Source: an uncultured Brachyspira sp.
GTDB taxonomy: Bacteria > Spirochaetota > Brachyspiria > Brachyspirales > Brachyspiraceae
DNA: 49,564 nucleotides
Direction of reading: 5' to 3'
Assembly: GCF_944390845.1 (NCBI RefSeq)
Contig: NZ_CALXRM010000021.1
Span: 1 to 49,564 of the forward strand
Positions 16,526-24,988 of the stretch are shown here, one piece after another (the stretch's first letter is position 1; each line of letters opens with the position of its first letter). The notes under the pieces were generated by a model. The model did not search any database and was not told where the DNA came from. It was given only the letters and a program-made list of their open reading frames with translations. The position numbers and the translations under genes are program-made.

Positions 16526-16546
16526 ATATTTATTAAAATCTATAAT

Positions 16547-17215
16547 TCATAATTTAAAAGATGAAAATATTTTTTTTAATAAATTTTCTTTTGGAGTCAG
16601 TCTTTTTAAATTTCTTTTTGCAAATATAAATGACGGATCCAATTCTAAAGATTTGGAATAAGCATTTTTAGCATCTTCTTTTCTTCCAATGTGTTCTAAA
16701 GCATAACCATAATCATTCCACATCATAGCATTAGTAACATTCAAATGTATGAATTTTTCATAATAATTTACAGCTTCTTCATATTTCTTTTCTCTTAAAT
16801 ACGCTTCAGCTAAAAAATTTTGTAATGGAGGTATTTGAGAGCTTTCTATATCATAATTATTTATCAATTCTTCTAATTCTTTTATAGCCTTATCATTAAA
16901 ACCAAGCATTAAATTGCTTATTGCTGATGGATATAAAAATAAAATGTCGTTTATATTTGGAAATTTATCTTTTATATTAAAAATATTTTCTTTTATGTAA
17001 ATAATATCGCTATAACGTTGTAAATAAAAAAGCTTATCAACTGTAATTGAACATAATTTTAGGAAATTATCAGCATCATTTTTATTGAAATTTTTGAATA
17101 TATTTTTAATTTCTTTTAAAGCTTTATTGCAAATATTGTTATTATTATCTGAATTTTCTATTTCTTTTATTAATTCTTCTATGTTGTTATTTACGTTATC
17201 CATAATTTTTAGCAT
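16547..17215 (-). CDS. Tetratricopeptide-repeat protein
   Basis: 222 residues without signal peptide or membrane segment. Residues about 75-215 contain TPR-like helices; the clearest are FLAEAYLREKKYEEAVNYYEKFIHL and the consecutive WNDYGYALEHIGRKEDAKNAYSKSLELDPSFIFA, followed by KRNLKRLT. TPRs mediate protein contacts; partners are unknown. The N-terminus is Asn-rich and unconserved in appearance. Two starts are possible (17215 or 17203) and neither has a good ribosome site. A cytoplasmic scaffold is the most one can say. Confidence 0.75.
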   Translation of the reverse strand: MLKIMDNVNNNIEELIKEIENSDNNNNICNKALKEIKNIFKNFNKNDADNFLKLCSITVDKLFYLQRYSDIIYIKENIFNIKDKFPNINDILFLYPSAISNLMLGFNDKAIKELEELINNYDIESSQIPPLQNFLAEAYLREKKYEEAVNYYEKFIHLNVTNAMMWNDYGYALEHIGRKEDAKNAYSKSLELDPSFIFAKRNLKRLTPKENLLKKIFSSFKL

Positions 17216-17599
17216 TAAAATTACTATTTATTATTATTGTTGTTAATATTACTAATATAGTTTATATATTAATTATGAGTTTTTAAAGTGATAAACGAGC
17301 AGATGATAACTGATGAAGGAAGTTGTCAGCTATTTTTTAGCGAGTTTATCACTAGCAATAATAAAAAATTATTATTTTTTTATTATTGCTAATAAAAATT
17401 GTTCGCTCAAAGGCTCTGTCAAGTAAACTTGCCAGAGGCTCACAATTTTTATAATTAGTTTTACAATATTTAAAAATTATTATTTTAACAATTAAAACAT
17501 TTTATTTATGTATTTGGTGATAATATTTTTTAATTAAATAAATTTTATTTTTTATTTTTTATTATGTTTATTATATATACTTAAAATTAAGGATTTATT
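17216..17599. other. 384-bp intergenic region dominated by three hairpins
   Basis: The gap between two divergent genes carries three consecutive inverted-repeat structures at 17287-17452, then plain AT-rich DNA to 17587 and a ribosome site (AAGGA, 17588-17592) for the next gene. No reading frame of note is seen. Confidence 0.8.
17287..17452. repeat. Three-hairpin element, possibly a structured RNA or dispersed repeat
   Basis: Hairpin 1: 17287-17296 pairs with 17344-17353 (10 bp), enclosing an 8-bp inner stem (TGATAACT with AGTTGTCA). Hairpin 2: 17353-17368 pairs with the segment ending at 17391, giving 11 bp plus an A/T run. Hairpin 3: 17392-17402 pairs with 17442-17452 (11 bp), enclosing an 11-bp stem with one mismatch (17414-17424 with 17427-17437). 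The inner part of hairpin 3 is near 50% GC, far above its surroundings. No T-run follows, so these are not simple terminators. Confidence 0.75.
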
Positions 17600-18079
17600 A
17601 TGAATTATGATAAAGCTAAAGAAGTTGTTGAATTGTTAATACAAAGAGGATTAAAAATAACATCAGCTGAATCATGTACAGGCGGATTATTTGCAGCACA
17701 TATAACATCAGTTTCAGGCTCATCAGAATGTTTTGAAGGCTCTTTTGTAACTTATTCCAATGAAATTAAACATAAAATGATAAATGTAAGAGAAGAAACA
17801 TTGGAAAAATATGGTGCAGTTAGTGAAGAATGCGTTATAGAAATGGCAGAAAACAGCAGAAAAATAATGGATAGTGATATTGCTATCTCTATAAGCGGTA
17901 TAGCAGGCCCATCAGGCGGAACGGAAGATAAACCAGTTGGTTTAGTTTGGATATGTATATCTGCTGAAGGTTATACTAAAGCTTATAAAAATATATTTTC
18001 AGGCGATAGAAATGAAGTCAGAGAGCAGAGCGTGCTATTTTCTTTGAATTTGGTTGAAAATTTCATAAAGAAATGCTGA
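17600..18079 (+). CDS. CinA C-terminal-type nicotinamide-nucleotide amidohydrolase
   Basis: 159 residues, the free-standing PncC form of the CinA C-terminal domain. Signatures are TSAESCTGGLFAAHITSVSGSS, FVTYSNEIKHKMI and ISGIAGPSGGTEDKPVGLVWI. The enzyme deamidates nicotinamide mononucleotide to nicotinic acid mononucleotide in the pyridine nucleotide salvage cycle. The N-terminal molybdopterin-like domain of full CinA is absent, as in E. coli PncC. It has a ribosome site AAGGA, and no terminator separates it from the flagellar promoter region. Confidence 0.9.
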   Translation: MNYDKAKEVVELLIQRGLKITSAESCTGGLFAAHITSVSGSSECFEGSFVTYSNEIKHKMINVREETLEKYGAVSEECVIEMAENSRKIMDSDIAISISGIAGPSGGTEDKPVGLVWICISAEGYTKAYKNIFSGDRNEVREQSVLFSLNLVENFIKKC

Positions 18080-18154
18080 GTTATACCGAGTTTAATGTAT
18101 AAAGTTGCAATTTATCAAAAAAATCTAAAAAGTCCAATATAAATTCAAAAAATA

Positions 18155-18267
18155 TTATGTTTACTTGTTGACAAAAACAATTATGTAAACTAATATTCAT
18201 TAAAATAAAATTATTATGTAAACTTATAAAATAAACGAAACATAATTTTTTTATAAAGTAAACATAA
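18155..18267. promoter_or_regulatory. Array of four 11-bp TTATGTWWACT motifs
   Basis: TTATGTTTACT at 18155-18165, TTATGTAAACT at 18181-18191 and 18214-18224, and the inverse AGTAAACATAA at 18257-18267. A weaker fifth (CGAAACATAA) ends at 18245. The first copy sits two bases upstream of the -35 box and the second fills the promoter spacer. The pattern looks like operators for a DNA-binding regulator of the flagellar operon. The sequence also equals the XerD half of known dif sites. Confidence 0.7.
18168..18196 (+). promoter_or_regulatory. Promoter of the fliF operon
   Basis: A perfect TTGACA (18168-18173), a 17-bp spacer and TATWAT-type TAATAT (18191-18196) predict a start near 18203. This leaves a leader of about 111 nt before fliF that contains two more copies of the 11-bp motif. 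It looks like a sigma-70 promoter rather than sigma-28 or sigma-54. Confidence 0.75.
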
Positions 18268-18313
18268 CTATAACCGATAAATTCTAAAGATAACTTTTAT
18301 TAGGTGGTTTCTA

Positions 18314-20017
18314 ATGCAGGACTTTATAAATAAATTGACAAGTCAAGTAAAAAATATTTTGTCTAAGACTACAACATTGCAAAAAGCAGTGTTAATAGGA
18401 ATTTTAGTAGTAGGTCTTGGGGCAATAGTTGCAACAATAGTTCTTACTTCAAGAAAAACAGGAACATTATTGTTTCAGCAGGCATTGACTCAAGAAGATG
18501 CTAGAAATGTTATAGCAGTTTTAGATGCTAATAACATTAAATACCAATACAGAAATGGTTTTATCACACTTAACAGTCAAAATGATAAAGCTAGAGCAGA
18601 ATTGGAATTAGTAAAAGAGGGAAGAATGCCAACAGGTGTTGATGGTTGGGAATTATTCGATGCCCCTCGTATTGGTATAACAGATGTTGAACTTGATATA
18701 AACAAAAGAAGATCTTTAACAAAAGCTATTACTCAGCTTTTAACTAAATTGGATTTTGTTCAAGAAGCAACAGTTGATTTAGCATTTCCTAAAAAAGAAT
18801 ATTTAACAGATATTGATTCTCCAGTTACAGCATCAGTAGTTATTAAAGCACAGCCTTTCAAAGAGGAAGTTTTAAGAGATCCTAAAACTGTTAGAGGCTT
18901 ACAGCAATTAATAGCAATGGGTGTTGATAAATTAAAACCAGAATTTGTAACAATCACAGATAGTACTGGATATGTATTAACTGATTTTACAGATGAGGCA
19001 GCTAATTTAAAATTAAAAGTAGCTCAGGAAGAATTAAAGATTGTTGATAGAGAAAGAAAGAATATAGAAAATAAAATAAGACAAACATTAGGAAGAATCT
19101 ATACAAATAGAGTAGAAACAACAATAGCATTAGAATTAATTTGGGACGATGTTAGCATAACTAATAATTTAGTTCTTCCTATTATCTTAAAAGAAGATGA
19201 TCCTACAACACCTTATGATGACAGTCAGTTTACTAATAAGGTTCAGGTATCAACTCGTACAGTAACAGAGGACTGGAAAGGACAGCAATTTATACCTCAA
19301 GGTGCTGCAGGAGCTGAAGAAAATGTACCTCCAGGATATAAAGATAAAAGCGACAGATGGCAGACATATACAAAAACTGATTCACAAGACAACTATGAAT
19401 TAAGTAAAAGATATGAGGCTATAAAGAAAGGAAGTTATCAAATAGGAAAGATATCTGCTGCAGTTGCTTTAGACGGTAGATGGACAAAAGTATATGATGT
19501 TAATGGTGATCCAGTTATAACTAATGGCAGCAGTTATGTTAGAGAATACCACCCAGTAACAACAGAAGAAATAAAGAATGTTACAGCATTGGTACAAGCA
19601 GCTATAGGTTATGATTTAAAAAGAGGTGACCAAGTAAGCGTAACACATATTCAGTTTGACCATTGGGATAGATTCAACGCTGAAGATGCTAAACTTATGC
19701 GTGATAGATTTATAAAGAAAACATTAATAATAACAATGATTTCTTTACTTATATTATTCGTATTAGCATTGATAATCAGAGCTATACAGAAAGAGCTTGC
19801 TAGAAGACGCAGACTTAGAGAAGAAGAGCTTGAACGTAAGCAAATGGAAATGCGTAGACAAGCTATGATGAATGCTAATGAAGAGCCTATAAACGAAATG
19901 AGTTTAGAGGATGCTGCACGTAAGAAACTTATGGACGAAGTTATACGTGTAAGTCATGAAAGACCAGACGATGTTGCACAGTTGTTGCGTACTTGGATGG
20001 CTGATGACAAGAGTTAA
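18314..20017 (+). CDS. fliF: Flagellar MS-ring protein FliF
   Basis: 567 residues. Two membrane segments frame the periplasmic part: about residues 22-45 (KAVLIGILVVGLGAIVATIVLT) and about 473-492 (LIITMISLLILFVLALIIRA). Between them are the ring-building motifs (LFQQALTQEDARNVIAVLDANNIKYQ and LTKLDFVQEATVDLAFPKK). The C-terminal cytoplasmic tail ending RPDDVAQLLRTWMADDKS is the FliG-binding sequence. FliF forms the inner-membrane ring on which the motor is built. The ribosome site AGGTGG is at 18302-18307. It is first in the operon; the fliE-flgB-flgC genes that usually precede it in spirochaetes are not here. Confidence 0.96.
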   Translation: MQDFINKLTSQVKNILSKTTTLQKAVLIGILVVGLGAIVATIVLTSRKTGTLLFQQALTQEDARNVIAVLDANNIKYQYRNGFITLNSQNDKARAELELVKEGRMPTGVDGWELFDAPRIGITDVELDINKRRSLTKAITQLLTKLDFVQEATVDLAFPKKEYLTDIDSPVTASVVIKAQPFKEEVLRDPKTVRGLQQLIAMGVDKLKPEFVTITDSTGYVLTDFTDEAANLKLKVAQEELKIVDRERKNIENKIRQTLGRIYTNRVETTIALELIWDDVSITNNLVLPIILKEDDPTTPYDDSQFTNKVQVSTRTVTEDWKGQQFIPQGAAGAEENVPPGYKDKSDRWQTYTKTDSQDNYELSKRYEAIKKGSYQIGKISAAVALDGRWTKVYDVNGDPVITNGSSYVREYHPVTTEEIKNVTALVQAAIGYDLKRGDQVSVTHIQFDHWDRFNAEDAKLMRDRFIKKTLIITMISLLILFVLALIIRAIQKELARRRRLREEELERKQMEMRRQAMMNANEEPINEMSLEDAARKKLMDEVIRVSHERPDDVAQLLRTWMADDKS

Positions 20018-20066
20018 TTAAGGTAAATAAAATTGAGTTATAAAATAAAAAATTAGGAGAAAAATT

Positions 20067-21098
20067 ATGCCTGCAGATAAAGAAAAAGAGAAAAAGCAAC
20101 GTGTTTTAAGCGGTCGTCAAAAAGTTGCTATATTTCTAGTATCACTTGGTATGGAAACATCTAGTGAGATATTTAAACACTTGAGGGAAGAAGAGATAGA
20201 GCAAATAACATTTGATATTGCTAGACTTGAAAATATAGAAGCTGCTGATAAGGATGCAGTATTCAGAGAATTCCAAGAGATGATGATAGCTCAGGATTTT
20301 ATAACTCAAGGTGGTATAGATTATGCTAGAGACTTGCTTGAGAGATCCGTTGGTAGTCAGAAAGCTAGTGATATAATCAATAGGTTAACGTCTTCATTAC
20401 AGGTTAGACCATTTGATTTTATACGTCGTACAGACCCAGCTCACTTGCTTAACTTCATACAAGGTGAACACCCTCAAACTATAGCACTTATTTTGGCTTA
20501 TTTGGAAGCTCAGAAAGCTGCTAGTATATTGGGAGCTTTGCCTACAGAGATTCAGCCAGATGTAGCTAAACGTATTGCTATAATGGACAGAACATCTCCA
20601 GAAGTTTTAAGAGAGGTTGAAAGGGTACTTGAAAGAAAACTTTCTACTCTTGCTAGTGAAGACTTTACTTCTGCTGGTGGTATAGATTCTATAGTAGAAA
20701 TCATTAACAGTGTTGATAGATCTACAGAGAAAAGTATTATTGAGAGCTTGGAGGAAGACGATCCAGAACTTGCAGAAGAAATCAAGAAACGTATGTTTGT
20801 ATTCGAAGATATTGTTTTACTTGATGACAGAGCTATACAGAAAGTACTTCGTGAAGTTGACTCAAGCGATTTGGCTAAAGCACTTAAAAGTGTTGATACA
20901 GATGCTCAAGATAAAGTTTATAGAAACATGTCCAAACGTGCTGCTGCATTACTTAAAGAGGATATGGACTTTATGGGACCTGTTCGTCTTAAAGACGTTG
21001 AAGAAGCTCAGCAAAAAATCGTTAATATCATACGTAAACTTGAAGAACAAGGTGATATCGTTGTTGCTCGTGCTGGTGAAGACGAAATGGTTGTTTGA
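20067..21098 (+). CDS. fliG: Flagellar motor switch protein FliG
   Basis: 343 residues, normal length. The N-terminal FliF-binding domain opens with LSGRQKVAIFLVSLG; the middle domain carries the EHPQTIALILAYL signature (the EHPQR-type motif); the C-terminal domain shows MFVFEDIVLLDDRAIQKVLREVD with the charged torque residues. FliG couples stator ion flow to rotation and directional switching. AGGAG precedes the ATG. It lies 49 bases downstream of fliF in the same operon. Confidence 0.97.
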   Translation: MPADKEKEKKQRVLSGRQKVAIFLVSLGMETSSEIFKHLREEEIEQITFDIARLENIEAADKDAVFREFQEMMIAQDFITQGGIDYARDLLERSVGSQKASDIINRLTSSLQVRPFDFIRRTDPAHLLNFIQGEHPQTIALILAYLEAQKAASILGALPTEIQPDVAKRIAIMDRTSPEVLREVERVLERKLSTLASEDFTSAGGIDSIVEIINSVDRSTEKSIIESLEEDDPELAEEIKKRMFVFEDIVLLDDRAIQKVLREVDSSDLAKALKSVDTDAQDKVYRNMSKRAAALLKEDMDFMGPVRLKDVEEAQQKIVNIIRKLEEQGDIVVARAGEDEMVV

Positions 21099-21139
21099 TG
21101 TTAATTATATTTTGATTATTAATTAGGGAGTTTTTTATT

Positions 21140-22042
21140 ATGCCAGAAAAGGTTTTTAAATCCAGAAGTATTGTAGAGCTTACTCAAAAAGTTAATATTG
21201 CGGTACCTCATCATAAATCACAGGAAGAATTAGAGTATGAGGAATCACAAGAAGAATATAAAGGACCTTCCATTGAAGAAATAGAAGCGGAGATTGCAGG
21301 ACTTAGAGCTCAATGGGAAGAAGATTTAAGAGATATGAGAAGAAAGGCTGTTGATGAGGCAGACAGAATCATTGAAGATGCTAAAACACAAGCCTTTGAG
21401 ATATTTAAATCAAAACAAAATGAAGCACATGTTATTTCAGAGCAGGCTAAAGTTGATGCTTCAAGAATAATACAAGATGCTAATGCAGAAAAAGAAAGAA
21501 TACAAAGCGAATCAGAATCTATAAAAGATGCAGCTTATAAAGAAGGATATGCAAAAGGTTATGATGAAGGTTTTGAAAAATCTTTTTCTGACAGTAATAA
21601 TGATTTGATTAAATTAACAGAAAAGATGAAAAAAATCTTAGCTGAAACTATTAATAAAAGAAATGAAATAATAGATGCAGCTGAAGCACAAGTTATTGAA
21701 GTTGCTGTACTTATAGCTAAACGTGTTGTAAAAATGCTTACAGAAAGAGATAAAGGTATAGTTATAAGAAATATACAGGAAGCTTTAAGGAGAATTAAAG
21801 GCAGAACAAAAATTACAATCAGAGTTAATATTGATGATTTGGAAGTTTCTGCAAGACATAAAGATGAATTTTATCAAATGTTAGATAAAATTGAAGGTGT
21901 AACAGTATTAGAAGACCCTAATGTTGATGTTGGCGGTTGTATGATAGAAACTGACTTTGGTGATATTGATGCTAGAATAAATACACAATTAAATGAAATA
22001 GAAACTGCTATTAAAGAAGTTGAACCTATTAAAGGTTTTTAA
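21140..22042 (+). CDS. fliH: Flagellar export apparatus protein FliH
   Basis: 300 residues. The middle (about 50-140) is a long Glu/Lys/Ala-rich coiled coil with the GYAKGYDEGFEKSF segment typical of the FliH glycine-repeat region. The C-terminal half (AQVIEVAVLIAKRVVKMLTERDKGIVIRNIQEAL, then IRVNIDDLEV and GGCMIETDFGDIDARI) matches the FliH/YscL/V-ATPase E-subunit domain. It binds and restrains the FliI ATPase at the export gate. Placed between fliG and fliI as usual. Confidence 0.9.
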   Translation: MPEKVFKSRSIVELTQKVNIAVPHHKSQEELEYEESQEEYKGPSIEEIEAEIAGLRAQWEEDLRDMRRKAVDEADRIIEDAKTQAFEIFKSKQNEAHVISEQAKVDASRIIQDANAEKERIQSESESIKDAAYKEGYAKGYDEGFEKSFSDSNNDLIKLTEKMKKILAETINKRNEIIDAAEAQVIEVAVLIAKRVVKMLTERDKGIVIRNIQEALRRIKGRTKITIRVNIDDLEVSARHKDEFYQMLDKIEGVTVLEDPNVDVGGCMIETDFGDIDARINTQLNEIETAIKEVEPIKGF

Positions 22043-22081
22043 TATTTAGTTTTTTATATTAATTGATGATAGGGTTATATA

Positions 22082-23539
22082 ATGATAAAAGATGAAAATA
22101 TAGATTTTGATAAAGAAGTAAAGAAAACATTTGAAAAATACAAAAAAGTTGTTGATGATGTTGCTTTATTAAAATCTTATGGAAAAGTTAAAGAAGTTAT
22201 AGGTTCATTAGTTATTAGTGAAGGACCATTTTGCAGACTTGGCGATATGTGCCGTATATATATGAACGATGATACATATTTGGATGCAGAGGCTATAGGT
22301 TTTAGAAATCAAGATGTTCTTTTAGCTACTTTTGGACCAGTTAATGGAATAACTTTTGGAAATATGGTTTATTCTTTTGAAAGACCATTATCAGTTATGT
22401 GCTGTGATGAGATATTGGGTACAGTGCTTGATGCTAGAGGAAAACCTTTAGCGGGAGGCGGACATAATTTTTATGAAACTCCAATTCCAGTTTCTCATAA
22501 TGCAGTAAACCCTATGAACAGACCTAGAATAAAAAGCCATATACAAACAGGAGTTAGGGCTATAGACGGACTTCTCACTGTTGGTAAAGGTCAGCGTATG
22601 GCTATAATGAGCGGTACTGGTGTTGGTAAATCTACACTTTTATCTATGATAGCTAGAAATACTAATGCTGATGTCAATGTTATAGCATTGATTGGTGAAA
22701 GAAGAAGAGAAGTAAGAGATTTTATAGAAAGAGACCTTGGAGAAGAAGGTTTAAAGAGAAGTATATTAGTTGTAGCTACAAGTGATGATGCTCCGCTTTT
22801 GAGAGTGCGTGCTGCATATACTGCTACTACAATAGCTGAATACTTTAGAGATAAAGGCAAGAATGTTATGTTTATGGTTGACTCTGTAACACGTTTTGCC
22901 TTAGCACAAAGAGAAATAGGACTTTCAAGAGGTGAGCCTCCTACAACCAGAGGTTATACTCCTAGTGTATTCTCTGAGCTTGCTAAACTTTTGGAAAGAA
23001 CTGGTACTTCAAGTAAGGGAAGTATTACAGCATTTTATAATGTATTGGTTGAAGGTGATGATTTGGACGAACCTATTACAGATGCTGTTAGAGGTATATT
23101 AGACGGACACATAGTTTTATCTAGGGAGTTGGCTAATAGAGGACATTTCCCTGCCATAGATGTAAATAAAAGTATATCTAGGATTATGAATGAAATAGTT
23201 TCTAATATGCATAAGAAAGCAGCCAGAGAATTTTTAAGAATGAGTGCAGATTATAATGAGGCTAAAGAACTTATAATGATAGGCGGTTATGCTAAGGGAA
23301 GTATGCCTGAAGTAGACAGAGCCATTGATTATAAGCCTATGATGGATAGATATTTACAGCAAGATGTATATGAGGTTTCAAGTTTTGCTGACAGTAAAGA
23401 AGCACTTCTATCTATGTTCTACTCACAAGAAGAAATAGAAGAAGATTTAGTAAACAGCGGAGATGTAAAAAAAGCAGATGATAGAACAAATATTTCCGAC
23501 AATGTAGAATATGCTAATAATGATGTTGTTATATTGTAG
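22082..23539 (+). CDS. fliI: Flagellum-specific ATPase FliI
   Basis: 485 residues. Walker A is GTGVGKST at 178-185, Walker B is VMFMVDSVTRFA, and the family signatures GERRREVRDFIERDLG, PPTTRGYTPSVFSELAKLLERTG and EGDDLDEPITDAVRGILDGHIVLSREL are intact. It is the hexameric ATPase that energises flagellar type III export, relatives being F1-ATPase beta subunits. The C-terminus extends with an Asp/Asn-rich tail of about 35 residues beyond the usual end. It lies 39 bases downstream of fliH. Confidence 0.97.
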   Translation: MIKDENIDFDKEVKKTFEKYKKVVDDVALLKSYGKVKEVIGSLVISEGPFCRLGDMCRIYMNDDTYLDAEAIGFRNQDVLLATFGPVNGITFGNMVYSFERPLSVMCCDEILGTVLDARGKPLAGGGHNFYETPIPVSHNAVNPMNRPRIKSHIQTGVRAIDGLLTVGKGQRMAIMSGTGVGKSTLLSMIARNTNADVNVIALIGERRREVRDFIERDLGEEGLKRSILVVATSDDAPLLRVRAAYTATTIAEYFRDKGKNVMFMVDSVTRFALAQREIGLSRGEPPTTRGYTPSVFSELAKLLERTGTSSKGSITAFYNVLVEGDDLDEPITDAVRGILDGHIVLSRELANRGHFPAIDVNKSISRIMNEIVSNMHKKAAREFLRMSADYNEAKELIMIGGYAKGSMPEVDRAIDYKPMMDRYLQQDVYEVSSFADSKEALLSMFYSQEEIEEDLVNSGDVKKADDRTNISDNVEYANNDVVIL

Positions 23540-23575
23540 AAATACAGAAGATAATAAAAGATTGTTGGTAATATT

Positions 23576-24028
23576 ATGAAGAAATTTGATTTTAAACTAG
23601 AGCCTCTATATAAACTTAGAAAAAATATAGAGAAGCAAAGACAAGCTGAAGTAGCTGAAGTTTCTGCTGAATATAATAAGGAACGTGACGGAAAAGAAAA
23701 TTGTCTTTTGAAAATCAGCGATGGAATAAGAATTGTTGATAGTATGGAAGACAGTGAAGAAATGCTTAATATGAGTATTTATTTGGGAGAGTATATAACA
23801 GCTTTGAATTCCCAAATAGCTATTCATGAAGATAATATGGCAGTAATTAGTGTGGAGCTTAGGAAAAGACAGGAGATTTTACAGGAAGCTTCAAAGCAGA
23901 GAAGAGCGGTTGAGATTTTAAAAGAAAAAAAATTATTAGAATATAAAAAATTAATGAATAAAGAAGAACAAGCTAAACTAGATGAGTGGAAGAAAGAGTA
24001 TGTTGCTAGTGATGCTTATGAATATTGA
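23576..24028 (+). CDS. fliJ: Flagellar export chaperone FliJ
   Basis: 150 residues of almost continuous coiled coil, opening FDFKLEPLYKLRKNIEKQRQAEVAEV, which is the usual start of FliJ, and rich in Lys, Glu and Arg to the end. FliJ resembles the gamma stalk of F-ATPases and couples FliI to the export gate FlhA. Identity depends partly on its position immediately after fliI. Confidence 0.87.
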   Translation: MKKFDFKLEPLYKLRKNIEKQRQAEVAEVSAEYNKERDGKENCLLKISDGIRIVDSMEDSEEMLNMSIYLGEYITALNSQIAIHEDNMAVISVELRKRQEILQEASKQRRAVEILKEKKLLEYKKLMNKEEQAKLDEWKKEYVASDAYEY

Positions 24029-24052
24029 TAATATTATAAGAGGGTATTATTT

Positions 24053-24793
24053 ATGATAGAATCTATACAAAGAATACATGCTAGAATAGGAGAGATTCAG
24101 GATACTTTTAATAAATTAGGTTTTTCTCCTGTTAATACTCCGCTTCCTACAAAACCTTTTGCTGAACATTTAAATGAAGCTATGTCTAGTATTGATAATA
24201 GTACTAAAGAAAATAAAGTAAATGAACTTGGTTTAGATGGTTCTATAATCAATGAAAGTAATAAAAAATTAGATAATGGCAAAGTAATTAGCGGGGATAC
24301 TTCTTCAGATGCTTTCAAAGGAAAAATATCTTTTGGAGTTTATGATGACAGTACAAATCATTTTGCTAAAGCTATTAATGCTTATAAAAAAGCTTCAGCA
24401 AGTAATTTCCCTACTAAGTATGATGATATAATTAAAGAAGCAGCTGAAAAATATTCTTTACCAGAAAATTTGATTAAGGCTGTTATAAAACAAGAATCAA
24501 ACTATGTACCTACTGCAGTTAGTCATAAAGGTGCTATTGGTTTGATGCAGATAATGCCTAAAACAGGAGAGGGTTTAGGTATTACAGATAAAGAAATGCT
24601 TAAAGATCCATATACTAATATTATGGCTGGAAGCAAATATTTATCACAGATGTTAAACAGATATGATGGAAGACTTGATTTATCTTTATCAGCTTATAAT
24701 GCAGGACCTAATTTGGTAGATAAATTACAGAGAATTCCAAATATTGAAGAGACAAAAAATTATGTTAAAAATATTATAGGATATATAAAGTAA
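24053..24793 (+). CDS. Lytic transglycosylase (SLT domain) in the flagellar operon
   Basis: 246 residues. Residues about 120-245 form an SLT-type lysozyme-like domain: YSLPENLIKAVIKQESNY with the catalytic Glu in KQES, then HKGAIGLMQIMPKTGEGLGI, DPYTNIMAGSKYL and LSLSAYNAGP. It cleaves peptidoglycan glycan strands. The first about 110 residues are Ser/Asn/Lys-rich with FAEHLNEAM, with no signal peptide, so export through the flagellar type III apparatus is plausible. It is 24 bases after fliJ, so the enzyme probably opens the wall for rod passage, the job of FlgJ in other bacteria. This role is inferred from position. Confidence 0.82.
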   Translation: MIESIQRIHARIGEIQDTFNKLGFSPVNTPLPTKPFAEHLNEAMSSIDNSTKENKVNELGLDGSIINESNKKLDNGKVISGDTSSDAFKGKISFGVYDDSTNHFAKAINAYKKASASNFPTKYDDIIKEAAEKYSLPENLIKAVIKQESNYVPTAVSHKGAIGLMQIMPKTGEGLGITDKEMLKDPYTNIMAGSKYLSQMLNRYDGRLDLSLSAYNAGPNLVDKLQRIPNIEETKNYVKNIIGYIK

Positions 24794-24823
24794 AGTTAAC
24801 ATAATAAATTATATGTTGTTTGC

Positions 24824-24852
24824 TTGACTTTTTTATTCTGTAATTTTATAAT
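24824..24852 (+). promoter_or_regulatory. Promoter of the tRNA-Thr gene
   Basis: TTGACT (24824-24829), a 17-bp spacer and TATAAT (24847-24852) predict transcription from about 24859, seven bases before the mature tRNA. Confidence 0.75.
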
Positions 24853-24865
24853 ATTTTGAAAAATT

Positions 24866-24938
24866 GCCCACTTAGCTCAGCAGGTAGAGCATCACCATGG
24901 TAAGGTGAGGGTCATCGGTTCAATCCCGATAGTGGGCT
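24866..24938 (+). tRNA. tRNA-Thr(GGT)
   Basis: A 73-base cloverleaf. The 7-bp acceptor stem pairs GCCCACT (24866-24872) with AGTGGGC (24931-24937); the D arm is GCTC/GAGC; the anticodon stem TCACC/GGTGA holds the loop ATGGTAA, anticodon GGT; the T arm ATCGG/CCGAT has loop TTCAATC. It decodes threonine ACC/ACU codons. CCA is not encoded, so it must be added by the nucleotidyltransferase. It lies between the flagellar operon and the NHL protein gene. Confidence 0.97.
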
Positions 24939-24988
24939 TTTCTTCATTATTATAAACCAAAAAATATCACACACTATAAAGAGGATTT

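Noticed and set aside
17353..17391. Hairpin as rho-independent terminator
   Set aside because: The stem is mostly A/T and no T-run follows on either strand.
18164..18191. A complete dif site at the second motif
   Set aside because: The 11 bp to the left of the 6-bp centre do not match a XerC arm, so only the XerD half is present.
20710..21126. A 138-codon plus-strand frame overlapping fliG
   Set aside because: It lies wholly over the fliG coding frame, has biased Lys/Leu/Ile content typical of a shadow, and has no ribosome site.
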